In this document: in pieces, positions 1 to 7,057 of the stretch
Position numbering within the stretch: position 1 is the stretch's first letter
Layout: the number at the start of each line of letters is the position of its first letter
Assembly (NCBI GenBank): GCA_045863035.1
Contig: BTUV01000094.1
Coordinates: 1 to 11,428 of the forward strand
Reading direction: 5' to 3'
Source: H2-BAC3 sp045863035
GTDB taxonomy: Bacteria; Bacteroidota; Ignavibacteria; Ignavibacteriales; Ignavibacteriaceae
DNA: 11,428 bases
Notes under the pieces: generated by a model
What the model was told of the DNA's origin: nothing
What the model saw: only the letters and a program-made list of their open reading frames with translations
The model's database searches: none
Made by a program: the position numbers and the translations under genes

Positions 1-245
1 ATCACTAAAATTAGTATGACAAATTATGAAAAAATCTGTGTTTCTAGATGGTATTAGTAGATTTTTACGATTTGGTCAGATGTTGGCAGAAGTCAGGAAG
101 TATGAATTACTGCTTTCAGTTGCAGTATTTGATGTAAGCTATATAATCTTTTAACGTAAAACATGACAGTCCTCCTTGGTTTTTTCCTCTGAGTATTCTA
201 AGTTTTATTTACAACAAACCTCATTTATTTCATAAAATCCAATTA
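1..245. other. AT-rich region without a convincing gene
   Basis: This stretch lies downstream of recQ on the minus strand and reaches the window edge. It is AT-rich and I recognise no conserved protein, RNA gene or clear terminator in it. It contains a 42-codon open frame on the plus strand (26-154) that resembles nothing I know and lacks a ribosome binding site, and a 23-codon minus-strand ORF (93-164) with a very good ribosome binding site, listed separately. I see no stem followed by a T-run that would end recQ transcription here. Confidence 0.6.
93..164 (-). CDS. possible 23-residue peptide ORF with a strong Shine-Dalgarno
   Basis: A minus-strand ATG at 164 opens 23 sense codons ending in TGA at 93-95. 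Six bases before the ATG lies a perfect AAGGAGG (minus strand, 177-171), the best ribosome binding site in the window. The peptide begins MFYVKRLY and is mildly basic, with no recognisable domain. It starts 119 bp after the recQ stop, on the same strand. It could be a leader peptide or small protein preceding a gene beyond the window edge, or a chance ORF. Only the Shine-Dalgarno supports it, and most genes here lack such a site. Confidence 0.2.
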   Translation of the reverse strand: MFYVKRLYSLHQILQLKAVIHTS

Positions 246-294
246 AGTTCATAATTCACAATTCACAATTCGCAATTCATACTTCATAATTGAT
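246..294. repeat. tandem 7-bp repeat array, seven units
   Basis: Seven consecutive heptamers run without a gap: AGTTCAT, AATTCAC, AATTCAC, AATTCGC, AATTCAT, ACTTCAT, AATTGAT. The consensus is AATTCAY and each unit differs from it at no more than two positions. The array crosses the 3' end of recQ: the stop codon (284-286) and the last three codons lie inside the final two units. Degenerate short tandem repeats like this occur between genes in several bacterial groups. The period is not a multiple of three, so expansion here would shift the reading frame. Confidence 0.8.
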
Positions 295-2905
295 ATCGTT
301 TATTCTGCGCATTGTGTTTGGCTAAGACAATTCTGATTTCGGGAAATGTTATATAAGAGGGGACTTTCTTTTTGATTTCCTGCAGGTTAAAATTACCCGC
401 CTTAATTGCTTCCTCGATATATACCTTATTCTCTGCCGGTATGAGTGCATCAATTGAGACAGATGGTTCAAAATCTATAATTGATTCTATCTGCATGGAA
501 ATCACTGCTTCCTGGAGTTTTCTTACTTCTGCTATTCCCTTCAGGGTATATCCCTCAATCAGCAGCCGGTGAGTTTCTATGATGTTTTGAGGGAGCGTTT
601 CTGCCTTCAGATTGTCCAGTGATGATTTCTCGCCCCGCTTAAACTTTATAACCACATCAAGAAACTGCTCTCCGGCTTTGGTGAACATCCGCTCGTTAAC
701 GCCCTTTATCTGAAGCAGTTCGGAGCGTGTTTCCGGTCTGCGGTTCACAATTTCTTTAAGAATTTCATCCGCGCAGAGGATAAACGGCGGCTGGCTGAAT
801 TTTGAAGCAATCTCATTCCTCAGTGTACGCAGGATATTAAATAGTTCAAGACTTTCCTCATACTGTTCTTTAGGATACTCAGTATTCTGAATAACGCCTC
901 GGGCAGTCAGATATTGCATTCCTTTATTCGTTATAAACAGCCGGTCATTTGATTTGCCGGAGGTTTTAAGAAGCCCGAAGGTGACAAGATTATCCGTTAC
1001 GCTGAGCAATTCGTTTTTCGTGTAAGAATGCAACGCGCCCATAAATTCTTTTTTCTCAGCATATTTTTTTGAGATGCTTTTTCCCGTGAGAACCGCGATA
1101 AGGTTTATTGTGCTGATGCCTTTATCCTCATGGTAAACAAATTTAAGGATAAGCTCTTGTATATACTCAAGCGTATCATCGGTAAGCAGCGGACCTGATT
1201 TACAGATGTCGCATTTTTTGCAGGAGTAGCCGGGAACGGTTTCACCGAAATACTCAAGCAAAAACCTGAACCGGCAATCATTGCTGAAAACAAAGGCAGT
1301 CATCTTCTCAAGTTTTTTCTTTGAGATAAGGAAGGCCTGATCGTTAGAACGGGTTTCAATAATCAGCCGGCCTGGATTTACGCGCGGATAGGTAAACACA
1401 ATGCTTTCTTTAAGAAACGGACGGTCATAATCAATAATACTGAGTGCGTCAAGTTCAGAAAGCTGTGCATCAATCAGGCGTTCTTCTGTTTGTAAATCTT
1501 TTGCGAGTTTGACCAGTTCAAGCCGGACTTTTCCGTTAAACGGAGCGCCGCCGTATTCCTGCAGGATTTTAATAACAGTATCAGAATAAGGCGCATTGAT
1601 ATTTTTTTTGAGAAACTCCTTTAACTCTGTCGGACTGATGATGAAGCGGAACGAAGTTTTAACATGAGCATAAGAGGTAAAATGAATATATCCGGTTTCT
1701 TCCAGAATTTTAAGCGCTGAATCAATCAAAGAACGGGTCAGCGTTGTACCTGCGGAACGTTTGATATAGTCATAATTTATTTCAACCGGTTTATCATCTT
1801 TCTGACCTATGCGATATCCGGCATAATCACAAATAGCATCGTAAATTTTTTCCACCTGCTCGCGTGAAGGGAAGGCGCTTTTGATGAAAAGTTCTTGTAT
1901 GCGTATATCCTTATTGTCAAACAGAAGAAATGCGTTTGATTCTTTACCGTCACGTCCTGCTCTTCCGATTTCCTGATAATAATTTTCCGGTGAGCCGGGG
2001 ATGCTGTAATGAATGACCATCCGGATATCAGCTTTATCAATACCCATACCAAAAGCATTTGTTGCAATGATGATTTTTGTTCTTCCCTGAAGAAAGTTTT
2101 CCTGAATTGCCTTCCGCTGCTCCGCATGAAGTCCGGCGTGGTAGAAGGAACAGGTGATTTTATTTAAGGTAAGATATTCATACAGTTCTTCTGTCTGCTT
2201 TCGTGAAGCTGCGTAAATGATCGCAGGAGTCTCATTCATCGTAAGCAGCTCAAGAACTTTTTCTTTCTTGCGTTTGGTGCGGATAACATGCAGGGAAAGA
2301 TTCTCCCGCTCAAAGCCGCGCACGTGCAGTTTTGCTCCCTTCATGCCGAGCTGCTTTATGATATCAGTCGCAACTTCCGGAGTTGCTGTTGCAGTGAATG
2401 CCGAAACTTTTGTTATGCCGGTATATTCATTAAACTTTTTAATGCGGCGATATTCGGGGCGAAAGTTGTGTCCCCACTCAGAGATGCAATGCGCCTCATC
2501 AACAAAACAGTACTGGGGCTTTAGTTCTTTAATGCGGTCTGCAAACGAGGCAACTGCAAGGCGCTCCGGGGAGACATAGAGGATTTTAATTTTACCGCCC
2601 CGTATCCTATGGAATACTGTCTCAATTTCTTCCATACTGATTGAACTGTTTATATATCCTGCGCGCAGTTCATTTTTATTGAGTGTATCCACCTGATCTT
2701 TCATCAGTGCAATCAGGGGGGAGATGACAATGGAAAATCCCGGAGCAATAAGAGCGGGAAGTTGAAAACAGAGTGATTTACCTGCTCCGGTAGGAAGTAT
2801 GGCAAGGGCGTTTTCCCCCTTGATTACTGATTCAATAATCTCTTTCTGCCCCGGCCGGAAGTCCGGGTAGCTAAAATGCTGTTCGAGCAGTTTGCGAAGG
2901 TCCAT
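284..2905 (-). CDS. recQ: RecQ family ATP-dependent DNA helicase
   Basis: A 3'-5' superfamily 2 DNA helicase that unwinds recombination and stalled-fork intermediates in the cytoplasm. In the 873-residue product starting at the ATG at 2905, the Walker A motif PTGAGKS is at 38-44, the DEAH box at 136-139 (VDEAHCISEWGH), a TATAT motif III near 171-175, and motif VI QEIGRAGRDG at 311-320. The zinc site has C544, C562, C565 and C568. A winged-helix RQC region follows (about 575-670), then an HRDC domain (about 685-755) and a C-terminal helix-turn-helix segment like the HTH_40 family (about 770-865). About 220 residues separate motif VI from the first zinc cysteine, against roughly 50 in E. coli RecQ (609 residues); this insert is usual in Bacteroidota RecQ. 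A TTG seven codons upstream (2926) is possible, but the ATG begins the conserved N-terminus. The gene lies 77 bp downstream of the toxin gene, so co-transcription is possible. The stop codon falls in a heptamer array. Confidence 0.97.
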   Translation of the reverse strand: MDLRKLLEQHFSYPDFRPGQKEIIESVIKGENALAILPTGAGKSLCFQLPALIAPGFSIVISPLIALMKDQVDTLNKNELRAGYINSSISMEEIETVFHRIRGGKIKILYVSPERLAVASFADRIKELKPQYCFVDEAHCISEWGHNFRPEYRRIKKFNEYTGITKVSAFTATATPEVATDIIKQLGMKGAKLHVRGFERENLSLHVIRTKRKKEKVLELLTMNETPAIIYAASRKQTEELYEYLTLNKITCSFYHAGLHAEQRKAIQENFLQGRTKIIIATNAFGMGIDKADIRMVIHYSIPGSPENYYQEIGRAGRDGKESNAFLLFDNKDIRIQELFIKSAFPSREQVEKIYDAICDYAGYRIGQKDDKPVEINYDYIKRSAGTTLTRSLIDSALKILEETGYIHFTSYAHVKTSFRFIISPTELKEFLKKNINAPYSDTVIKILQEYGGAPFNGKVRLELVKLAKDLQTEERLIDAQLSELDALSIIDYDRPFLKESIVFTYPRVNPGRLIIETRSNDQAFLISKKKLEKMTAFVFSNDCRFRFLLEYFGETVPGYSCKKCDICKSGPLLTDDTLEYIQELILKFVYHEDKGISTINLIAVLTGKSISKKYAEKKEFMGALHSYTKNELLSVTDNLVTFGLLKTSGKSNDRLFITNKGMQYLTARGVIQNTEYPKEQYEESLELFNILRTLRNEIASKFSQPPFILCADEILKEIVNRRPETRSELLQIKGVNERMFTKAGEQFLDVVIKFKRGEKSSLDNLKAETLPQNIIETHRLLIEGYTLKGIAEVRKLQEAVISMQIESIIDFEPSVSIDALIPAENKVYIEEAIKAGNFNLQEIKKKVPSYITFPEIRIVLAKHNAQNKRYQL

Positions 2906-2982
2906 GGTTTGAGATATAAAACCCAATTAATTGTAGATACTATACTTTAACGAAGTGATGATTTTTTATAACCGCATACAAC

Positions 2983-3414
2983 TTAAATTTTACTGAAACT
3001 TTTCATGACTACAATGAACTCCTCAAGCGTGATAATAGAAACTGTTGGAATCATAATATTTTTCAGAACCTGAAAATGTTGATCATTTGTAACAAGGAAA
3101 TGTGCATTAGATGCTATAGCACAATCAACAAATTTATTATCATCGTAATCTTTTGTAATCAAATTCCATTTGAATGAGATCTGAACCAAATGAACATTGG
3201 TGAGAGAATGAAGAGCTTTAATAACATTTCTAGCGGTGGAATCGTTGAACTTTTGTGAGATTATTTCTTCATACTCAGCAATGATATCATTAGAGACAAA
3301 TAAATCAAAATCACCATTCAACAAATGTAAGTAAAGCCAGTTGTATTTCGACTTAGAAGATATCGAAACAAGTAAAACATTCGTATCAAGGACAATTTTT
3401 AATCTACTCGGCAT
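2983..3414 (-). CDS. PIN-domain ribonuclease, probable toxin of a toxin-antitoxin pair
   Basis: A 143-residue single-domain protein of the PIN family, of the type annotated as 'putative toxin-antitoxin system toxin component, PIN family' (COG1569/TIGR00305). The acidic metal-binding residues are all present: D10 in VLDTNVLL, E47 in AEYEE, D97 in DDNKFVDCAIAS and D111 in TNDQHF. Such proteins are Mg2+/Mn2+-dependent endoribonucleases that act on tRNA, rRNA or mRNA when freed from their antitoxin; the target here is unknown. The start codon lies inside the upstream antitoxin-like gene (11-bp overlap), the usual arrangement of a co-translated pair. The gene is visibly AT-rich: a spot count of 3061-3120 gives 20 G+C of 60. 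This suggests acquisition by transfer. The catalytic residues look intact. Confidence 0.9.
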   Translation of the reverse strand: MPSRLKIVLDTNVLLVSISSKSKYNWLYLHLLNGDFDLFVSNDIIAEYEEIISQKFNDSTARNVIKALHSLTNVHLVQISFKWNLITKDYDDNKFVDCAIASNAHFLVTNDQHFQVLKNIMIPTVSIITLEEFIVVMKSFSKI

Positions 3415-3607
3415 TTAGCCACTGCTCCATGATATCATCCGATAACTGTTCCCTTTCCCATACCTGATCTGCTTCTCGGCTTGCCTTCAGTGCATAAAAC
3501 TTTCCCAACAAAGTTTTAAGTTCGGTCAGCTCTTCAGGACTCAGATTAAGAGAGTACAATTTCAGGATTTCTTCCTGTACATTACTAAGGGGCTGCTGTA
3601 ATTCCAT
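3404..3607 (-). CDS. small antitoxin-like partner of the PIN toxin
   Basis: A 67-residue acidic protein encoded immediately upstream of the PIN gene and overlapping it by 11 bp. It is probably mostly helical: residues 8-20 (NVQEEILKLYSLN) and 23-41 are heptad-like, followed by ADQVWE (46-51) and an acidic tail ending EQWLNAE. From memory, this layout (QxEILKLFSxxL, an ELKxLL helix, then a DxVWE segment) recurs in small proteins encoded before COG1569 PIN toxins in cyanobacteria and Bacteroidota, which supports an antitoxin role. I see no clear DNA-binding domain, so autoregulation cannot be read from the sequence. The ATG at 3607 is preceded by an A/T-rich tract and no Shine-Dalgarno. Confidence 0.72.
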   Translation of the reverse strand: MELQQPLSNVQEEILKLYSLNLSPEELTELKTLLGKFYALKASREADQVWEREQLSDDIMEQWLNAE

Positions 3608-3754
3608 TATTCTAAAAAAATAAAATTGGTATCTGGCAAATTTGATAAATTTCTTCGAAAGTCTCTACAGAAATTAAAAAGGAGAGAGGTAAACCTCGCT
3701 TCTTTTGACATAAATCAGTTGCCTGATAATTCTAGCAATGTGAATTTGAGAGAG

Positions 3755-3787
3755 ATCCCCCTCACTTTTTTGCCCAAATAGGGGGAT
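3755..3787. repeat. GC-rich inverted repeat with terminator-like shape
   Basis: The arms ATCCCCCT (3755-3762) and AGGGGGAT (3780-3787) are perfect reverse complements separated by 17 bases that include a T6 run. On the plus strand the stem is followed by TTT. It has the shape of an intrinsic terminator, but no gene ends nearby in either direction: it lies 148 bp upstream of the antitoxin-like start and 104 bp upstream of the amylase ATG. It could be a dispersed palindromic element, an attenuator in the amylase leader, or an insulator between divergent transcripts. Confidence 0.6.
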
Positions 3788-3822
3788 TTTGGTATCTTTT
3801 CGCATTGTTCAAATTATTTTTC
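3788..3822 (+). promoter_or_regulatory. candidate Bacteroidota-type promoter for the amylase gene
   Basis: TTTG at 3788-3791 followed after 23 bp by TATTTTTC at 3815-3822 resembles the Bacteroidota -33 TTTG / -7 TAnnTTTG pattern, with one mismatch in the -7 element. Transcription would then start roughly 60 bp before the ATG at 3891. The match is weak in an AT-rich spacer, and this is inference only. Confidence 0.2.
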
Positions 3823-3890
3823 CCGCCGCGGTGCGTAAAAGAGAGTGTACGTCCGCAGGGTTTATCTGTCACAAACTCATCAGCTTTTAT

Positions 3891-6800
3891 ATGAATATCT
3901 GCCGGCTTTTATGTGTCGCAATTTTAGCTACCGGATTTGTCAGGGCTCAGGAGAATCCTTCAGAGCTTCTGAGTAACCCCAAGTCTGACGTTTATCTGCA
4001 GGGCTTTTACTGGAATTCCCCTCCGGGCGGAATCTGGTGGGATTCCCTTGCCAAAATGGCCCCCCGCCTGGCATCAGCCGGATTCTCCGGTATCTGGTTT
4101 CCCTCTCCGGTGAAAGGCGCAGCCGGCGGTTTCTCGATGGGTTATGACCCCTATGACCATTATGACTTCGGCGAGTTTAATCAGAAGGGCTCTCGTGAGA
4201 CGCGGTTTGGAAGCAGGGAAGAACTTCTGCGTTCCGTTACTGCATTTAACAATGTTGGGATTGATGTTCTGGTTGATGCTGTGATGAACCACATGAACGG
4301 CGGTGAAGCCCTTATACCGGTTGACTGCGAACCCTACCCCGCTTACCGGGATTCCAACTGGCTGCTTTTTAACTATCCCGCCGGCTCAGGAAGATTCAAA
4401 AAAAATGCTTCTGACTTTTATCCAAATCAGCTTACATGCAACGTGAACCCGCCATACCACGGACCGGATGATCCGATATTCGGATTTGGTGAGTGGCTGG
4501 CTCATGATAAACCCTCTGTTCGTGACAGTCTGATTGCATGGGGGAAATATCTTATTAACGAGATTGGCTTTAAAGGATTTCGTATCGACGCGGTTAAGGG
4601 AATAGACCCGGTCTTTATGGGGCAATGGCTGCAGGGCATTCCCGGTTCAAACTATGCCGTGGCTGAATATTATGGCGGTACAAGTGATATTATGTACTGG
4701 TTTAATCAGACGCAGAATGTGAACGGCGGCGATGTGGCGATGTTCGACTTTCCGCTCAGATTTACTTTGCGCGATATGTGCAACAACACTTCCGGCAGTT
4801 TTGATATGAACTTTCTGGACGGCGCGGGTCTCATAAACGCCGGAATGTCAGGGTTTGATGTTTCAACCTGGGTAGAAAATCATGATGTGGACAGAATCGG
4901 GTGGGATGGCAGCATCGCGAACGGACATGACCCCATTATGACTGATAAAATGCTTGCGTATGCATATATCCTTTTTTCTGAAGGGCGGCCGAGTGTCTTC
5001 TTTAAAGACTATGTTGATTACGGTTTTGGCGGAAAGATTGATACTCTCATCTGGATCAGACAGAAGTTTATTGGCGGAGGCACCACAAAGCGGGGCGGTC
5101 TGAATGCCTACTATATACGGCAGGATGGTAATCAGGATCAGACCTCACTGGCGCGTGATATATATGTCGCCAGAAGAAACGGCTTTGGTAGTCAGCCGGG
5201 CGGATATCTTCTGATGAATGATAATCCGGCTCAGTGGATTGATGTCTGGGTTGATACCGAACTCCCCGTCGGAAGCTGGTATAAAGATTACACCGGACGT
5301 GATGTGAATAAACAGGTGGTGGGTCCTTCACCGGGCGGATTCAAGAACCGTGTTAAACTGTGGGTCCCGCCAAGAAGTTTTACGATGTATGTGCCTGATA
5401 CGACACAGAGCATTAACCACCCGCCGGTTATGCTGCCGGTTCCTGATCTTACTGCATACACCAATTCCGCATTTGTATATCAGGTCAGTGCATTTGATGT
5501 AAACAGCTCCTCACTTAACTATACATTATCAGGAAATCCTTCCTGGCTGAGTATATCTTCAATGGGACTGCTCTCCGGAATACCGGGCTCATCGGCAGCA
5601 GGAAGTGCAACTATCATTCTTAATATATCGGATATACAGGGTGCGTCAGTTGTTGATACATTCAGAGTTACGGTTCTGCCAAACAGCGCTCCGGTGGTGC
5701 AGGCGATTGCTGATACGGTGGTAAGGGCTACCAGAAGATTTGAGATTCAGACGGCTGCTTCCGATGCTGATAATGATACACTGCGTTATTCGTTAACTCA
5801 GTCTCCCGCGTTCCTTAATATAGGCCAGTATAGCGGTACTATTAGCGGAACGCCCGCGGTTGAGGATACAGGTATATATGCGGTAACGGTACGTGTGGCT
5901 GACGGCAAGGGTGCTTTCGGATCGGCATCATTCTCATTACGCGTAAGAGAAAATACGGACAGCATCATTGCAACATACGGCAAGCCCTTTATTGACGGCT
6001 CAGTAAATGTCGGGAATGGTGACTGGCTGGCTCAGTGGCAGATTGCAACTGACAGCGATACCGACAGTTACTGGAGACCGGTTGACTCAGTTAATAATGA
6101 ACTGATGGCTCTTTATTCAACCTGGGATGCTGACTCGCTCTATCTTGGTGTTGATTATATACTGAATGATTCCTACAACACAATGATGATATATATGGAT
6201 GCCGGAATTGCAGGAGGAGTTACAGACTTCAATTCGAACTCCGGATATCTGGGTGACTACGCGAAGAATTTCCGTTTCCGGCCGGAAGATGCAGTTGATT
6301 TCTTCCTTGCTGCATATCATACCGCGGCACCGGTATTTTATTCAACGGCTGAAAATAACAGCACAAACCTTACTTCTAAAATTAACGGCATGCGCGGTAC
6401 CCAGGCACGGGGATTAGAGTTTGCCGTTGCATGGGATGATGTTTATGGGTTGGGTGCAGGGCTTATTCCGCAAAATGTTAGACTAAAGTTTGTGACTCTG
6501 GTTGCAGGAGGATTTAACTATGGCGCGGGTGATGCCATGCCAGACAACCCCGATGTAGATGGCAATGCTGGTCCGGATAGTCTGATTTATCTTGCTTCAA
6601 TTACTCCCGATCTGAATGGGGATGGAATTCCAGACCCGACAGTATTTATTCCTTCATCTGCTGATGATACGGAAAGTATTCCGGGCGGATATATACTGAG
6701 TCAGAATTTCCCGAATCCCTTTAATCCTTCAACGGTGATACAGTACGCACTCCCGCAGTCATCGAAAGTTACTCTCTCGGTCTATGATATGCTCGGAAGA

Positions 6801-6947
6801 AGAGTTGTGATACTTGATGAAGGATATCGCCAGGCAGGAAATCACTCGGTTGCTTTCAGGGCAGAGGGATTGGCATCAGGTATATATCTCTATGAACTGC
6901 GGGCAGGAGATACACGCCTGGTGCGCAAGATGAATTTGCTCAAATGA
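3891..6947 (+). CDS. secreted multidomain GH13 alpha-amylase with T9SS sorting domain
   Basis: An extracellular or cell-surface glycoside hydrolase predicted to cut alpha-1,4 links in starch or glycogen. The 1018-residue product has a signal peptide (1-19, likely cut after VRA). A GH13 barrel follows with region I DAVMNH (129-134), region II FRIDAVKG with nucleophile D233, acid/base E259 in AVAEYY, and D332 in VENHD, so the triad is complete. The sequence around YLQGFYWNSPPGGIWW and FSMGYDPYDHYDFGE resembles archaeal Pyrococcus/Thermococcus amylases (GH13_7). After the catalytic part (about 31-500) come two Ig/cadherin-like domains (about 509-597 and 598-687, the second with a DADND motif), a DOMON/CBM9-like module (about 695-905), a DxNxDGxxxD-type calcium motif (907-915) and a T9SS type A sorting domain (about 932-1018). 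I chose the ATG at 3891 because it begins the signal peptide; the frame opens further upstream at a TTG (3789). It is a single gene, convergent with the MscS gene. Confidence 0.95.
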   Translation: MNICRLLCVAILATGFVRAQENPSELLSNPKSDVYLQGFYWNSPPGGIWWDSLAKMAPRLASAGFSGIWFPSPVKGAAGGFSMGYDPYDHYDFGEFNQKGSRETRFGSREELLRSVTAFNNVGIDVLVDAVMNHMNGGEALIPVDCEPYPAYRDSNWLLFNYPAGSGRFKKNASDFYPNQLTCNVNPPYHGPDDPIFGFGEWLAHDKPSVRDSLIAWGKYLINEIGFKGFRIDAVKGIDPVFMGQWLQGIPGSNYAVAEYYGGTSDIMYWFNQTQNVNGGDVAMFDFPLRFTLRDMCNNTSGSFDMNFLDGAGLINAGMSGFDVSTWVENHDVDRIGWDGSIANGHDPIMTDKMLAYAYILFSEGRPSVFFKDYVDYGFGGKIDTLIWIRQKFIGGGTTKRGGLNAYYIRQDGNQDQTSLARDIYVARRNGFGSQPGGYLLMNDNPAQWIDVWVDTELPVGSWYKDYTGRDVNKQVVGPSPGGFKNRVKLWVPPRSFTMYVPDTTQSINHPPVMLPVPDLTAYTNSAFVYQVSAFDVNSSSLNYTLSGNPSWLSISSMGLLSGIPGSSAAGSATIILNISDIQGASVVDTFRVTVLPNSAPVVQAIADTVVRATRRFEIQTAASDADNDTLRYSLTQSPAFLNIGQYSGTISGTPAVEDTGIYAVTVRVADGKGAFGSASFSLRVRENTDSIIATYGKPFIDGSVNVGNGDWLAQWQIATDSDTDSYWRPVDSVNNELMALYSTWDADSLYLGVDYILNDSYNTMMIYMDAGIAGGVTDFNSNSGYLGDYAKNFRFRPEDAVDFFLAAYHTAAPVFYSTAENNSTNLTSKINGMRGTQARGLEFAVAWDDVYGLGAGLIPQNVRLKFVTLVAGGFNYGAGDAMPDNPDVDGNAGPDSLIYLASITPDLNGDGIPDPTVFIPSSADDTESIPGGYILSQNFPNPFNPSTVIQYALPQSSKVTLSVYDMLGRRVVILDEGYRQAGNHSVAFRAEGLASGIYLYELRAGDTRLVRKMNLLK

Positions 6948-7003
6948 TCAAATTGTAAACAGGTGGTCCTTTTTGTCCTTAGTGTTTTTTATGTCCTTAG
7001 AAA

Positions 7004-7032
7004 GCAGACGCTTGCTTAAAGCTCGCGTCTGC
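7004..7032. terminator. hairpin between convergent amylase and MscS genes
   Basis: The arms GCAGACGC (7004-7011) and GCGTCTGC (7025-7032) pair perfectly, and GCT/AGC can pair inside the loop. The stem begins 26 bp beyond the MscS stop and 57 bp beyond the amylase stop. On the minus strand it is followed by TTTC; on the plus strand no T-run follows. It fits best as a terminator for the channel gene and could also slow plus-strand transcripts. The short T-tract makes this uncertain. Confidence 0.5.
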
Positions 7033-7057
7033 CGCAAAACGATTTAAGATAAAATGC

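Larger units (their letters stand above)
3608..3890. other. divergent intergenic region between the antitoxin-like and amylase genes
   Basis: This spacer should contain the start sites for both the minus-strand toxin-antitoxin genes and the plus-strand amylase. It holds a GC-rich hairpin (3755-3787), a shorter dyad GAGGT-AA-ACCTC (3686-3697) and a TTGACA at 3705-3710 that has no well-spaced -10 partner. The part nearest the antitoxin gene is strongly AT-rich; the part nearest the amylase (about 3822-3870) is GC-richer. I found no further gene. The open frame extends upstream of the amylase ATG to a TTG at 3789, but those codons do not look like protein. Confidence 0.6.

Noticed and set aside
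26..154. Plus-strand 42-codon ORF in the left spacer
   Set aside because: It has no ribosome binding site and no recognisable family, and its length is within chance for one reading frame. A minus-strand ORF with a far better ribosome binding site covers the same bases.
246..294. CRISPR array
   Set aside because: The units are 7 bp and contiguous, with no spacers, and there are no cas genes.
2217..2579. Plus-strand 120-codon ORF within recQ
   Set aside because: It is antisense to the helicase core, and the cysteine- and serine-rich product is typical of a shadow frame.
2906..2926. TTG start for recQ, seven codons upstream of the ATG
   Set aside because: The added residues match nothing in the family, and the ATG at 2905 begins exactly where RecQ proteins normally start.
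3705..3730. Sigma-70-like promoter TTGACA with GATAAT
   Set aside because: The spacing is only 14 bp, too short for a working -35/-10 pair, and Bacteroidota promoters use a different consensus.
3789..3890. N-terminal extension of the amylase from a TTG start
   Set aside because: The extension would bury the signal peptide 34 residues inside the protein, and its residues do not resemble a secretion leader. The ATG at 3891 begins a normal signal peptide.
3891..3950. Lipoprotein signal (lipobox) on the amylase, around C8
   Set aside because: The cysteine is too close to the N-terminus and lacks the LxGC/LAGC context; the T9SS sorting domain indicates another export route.
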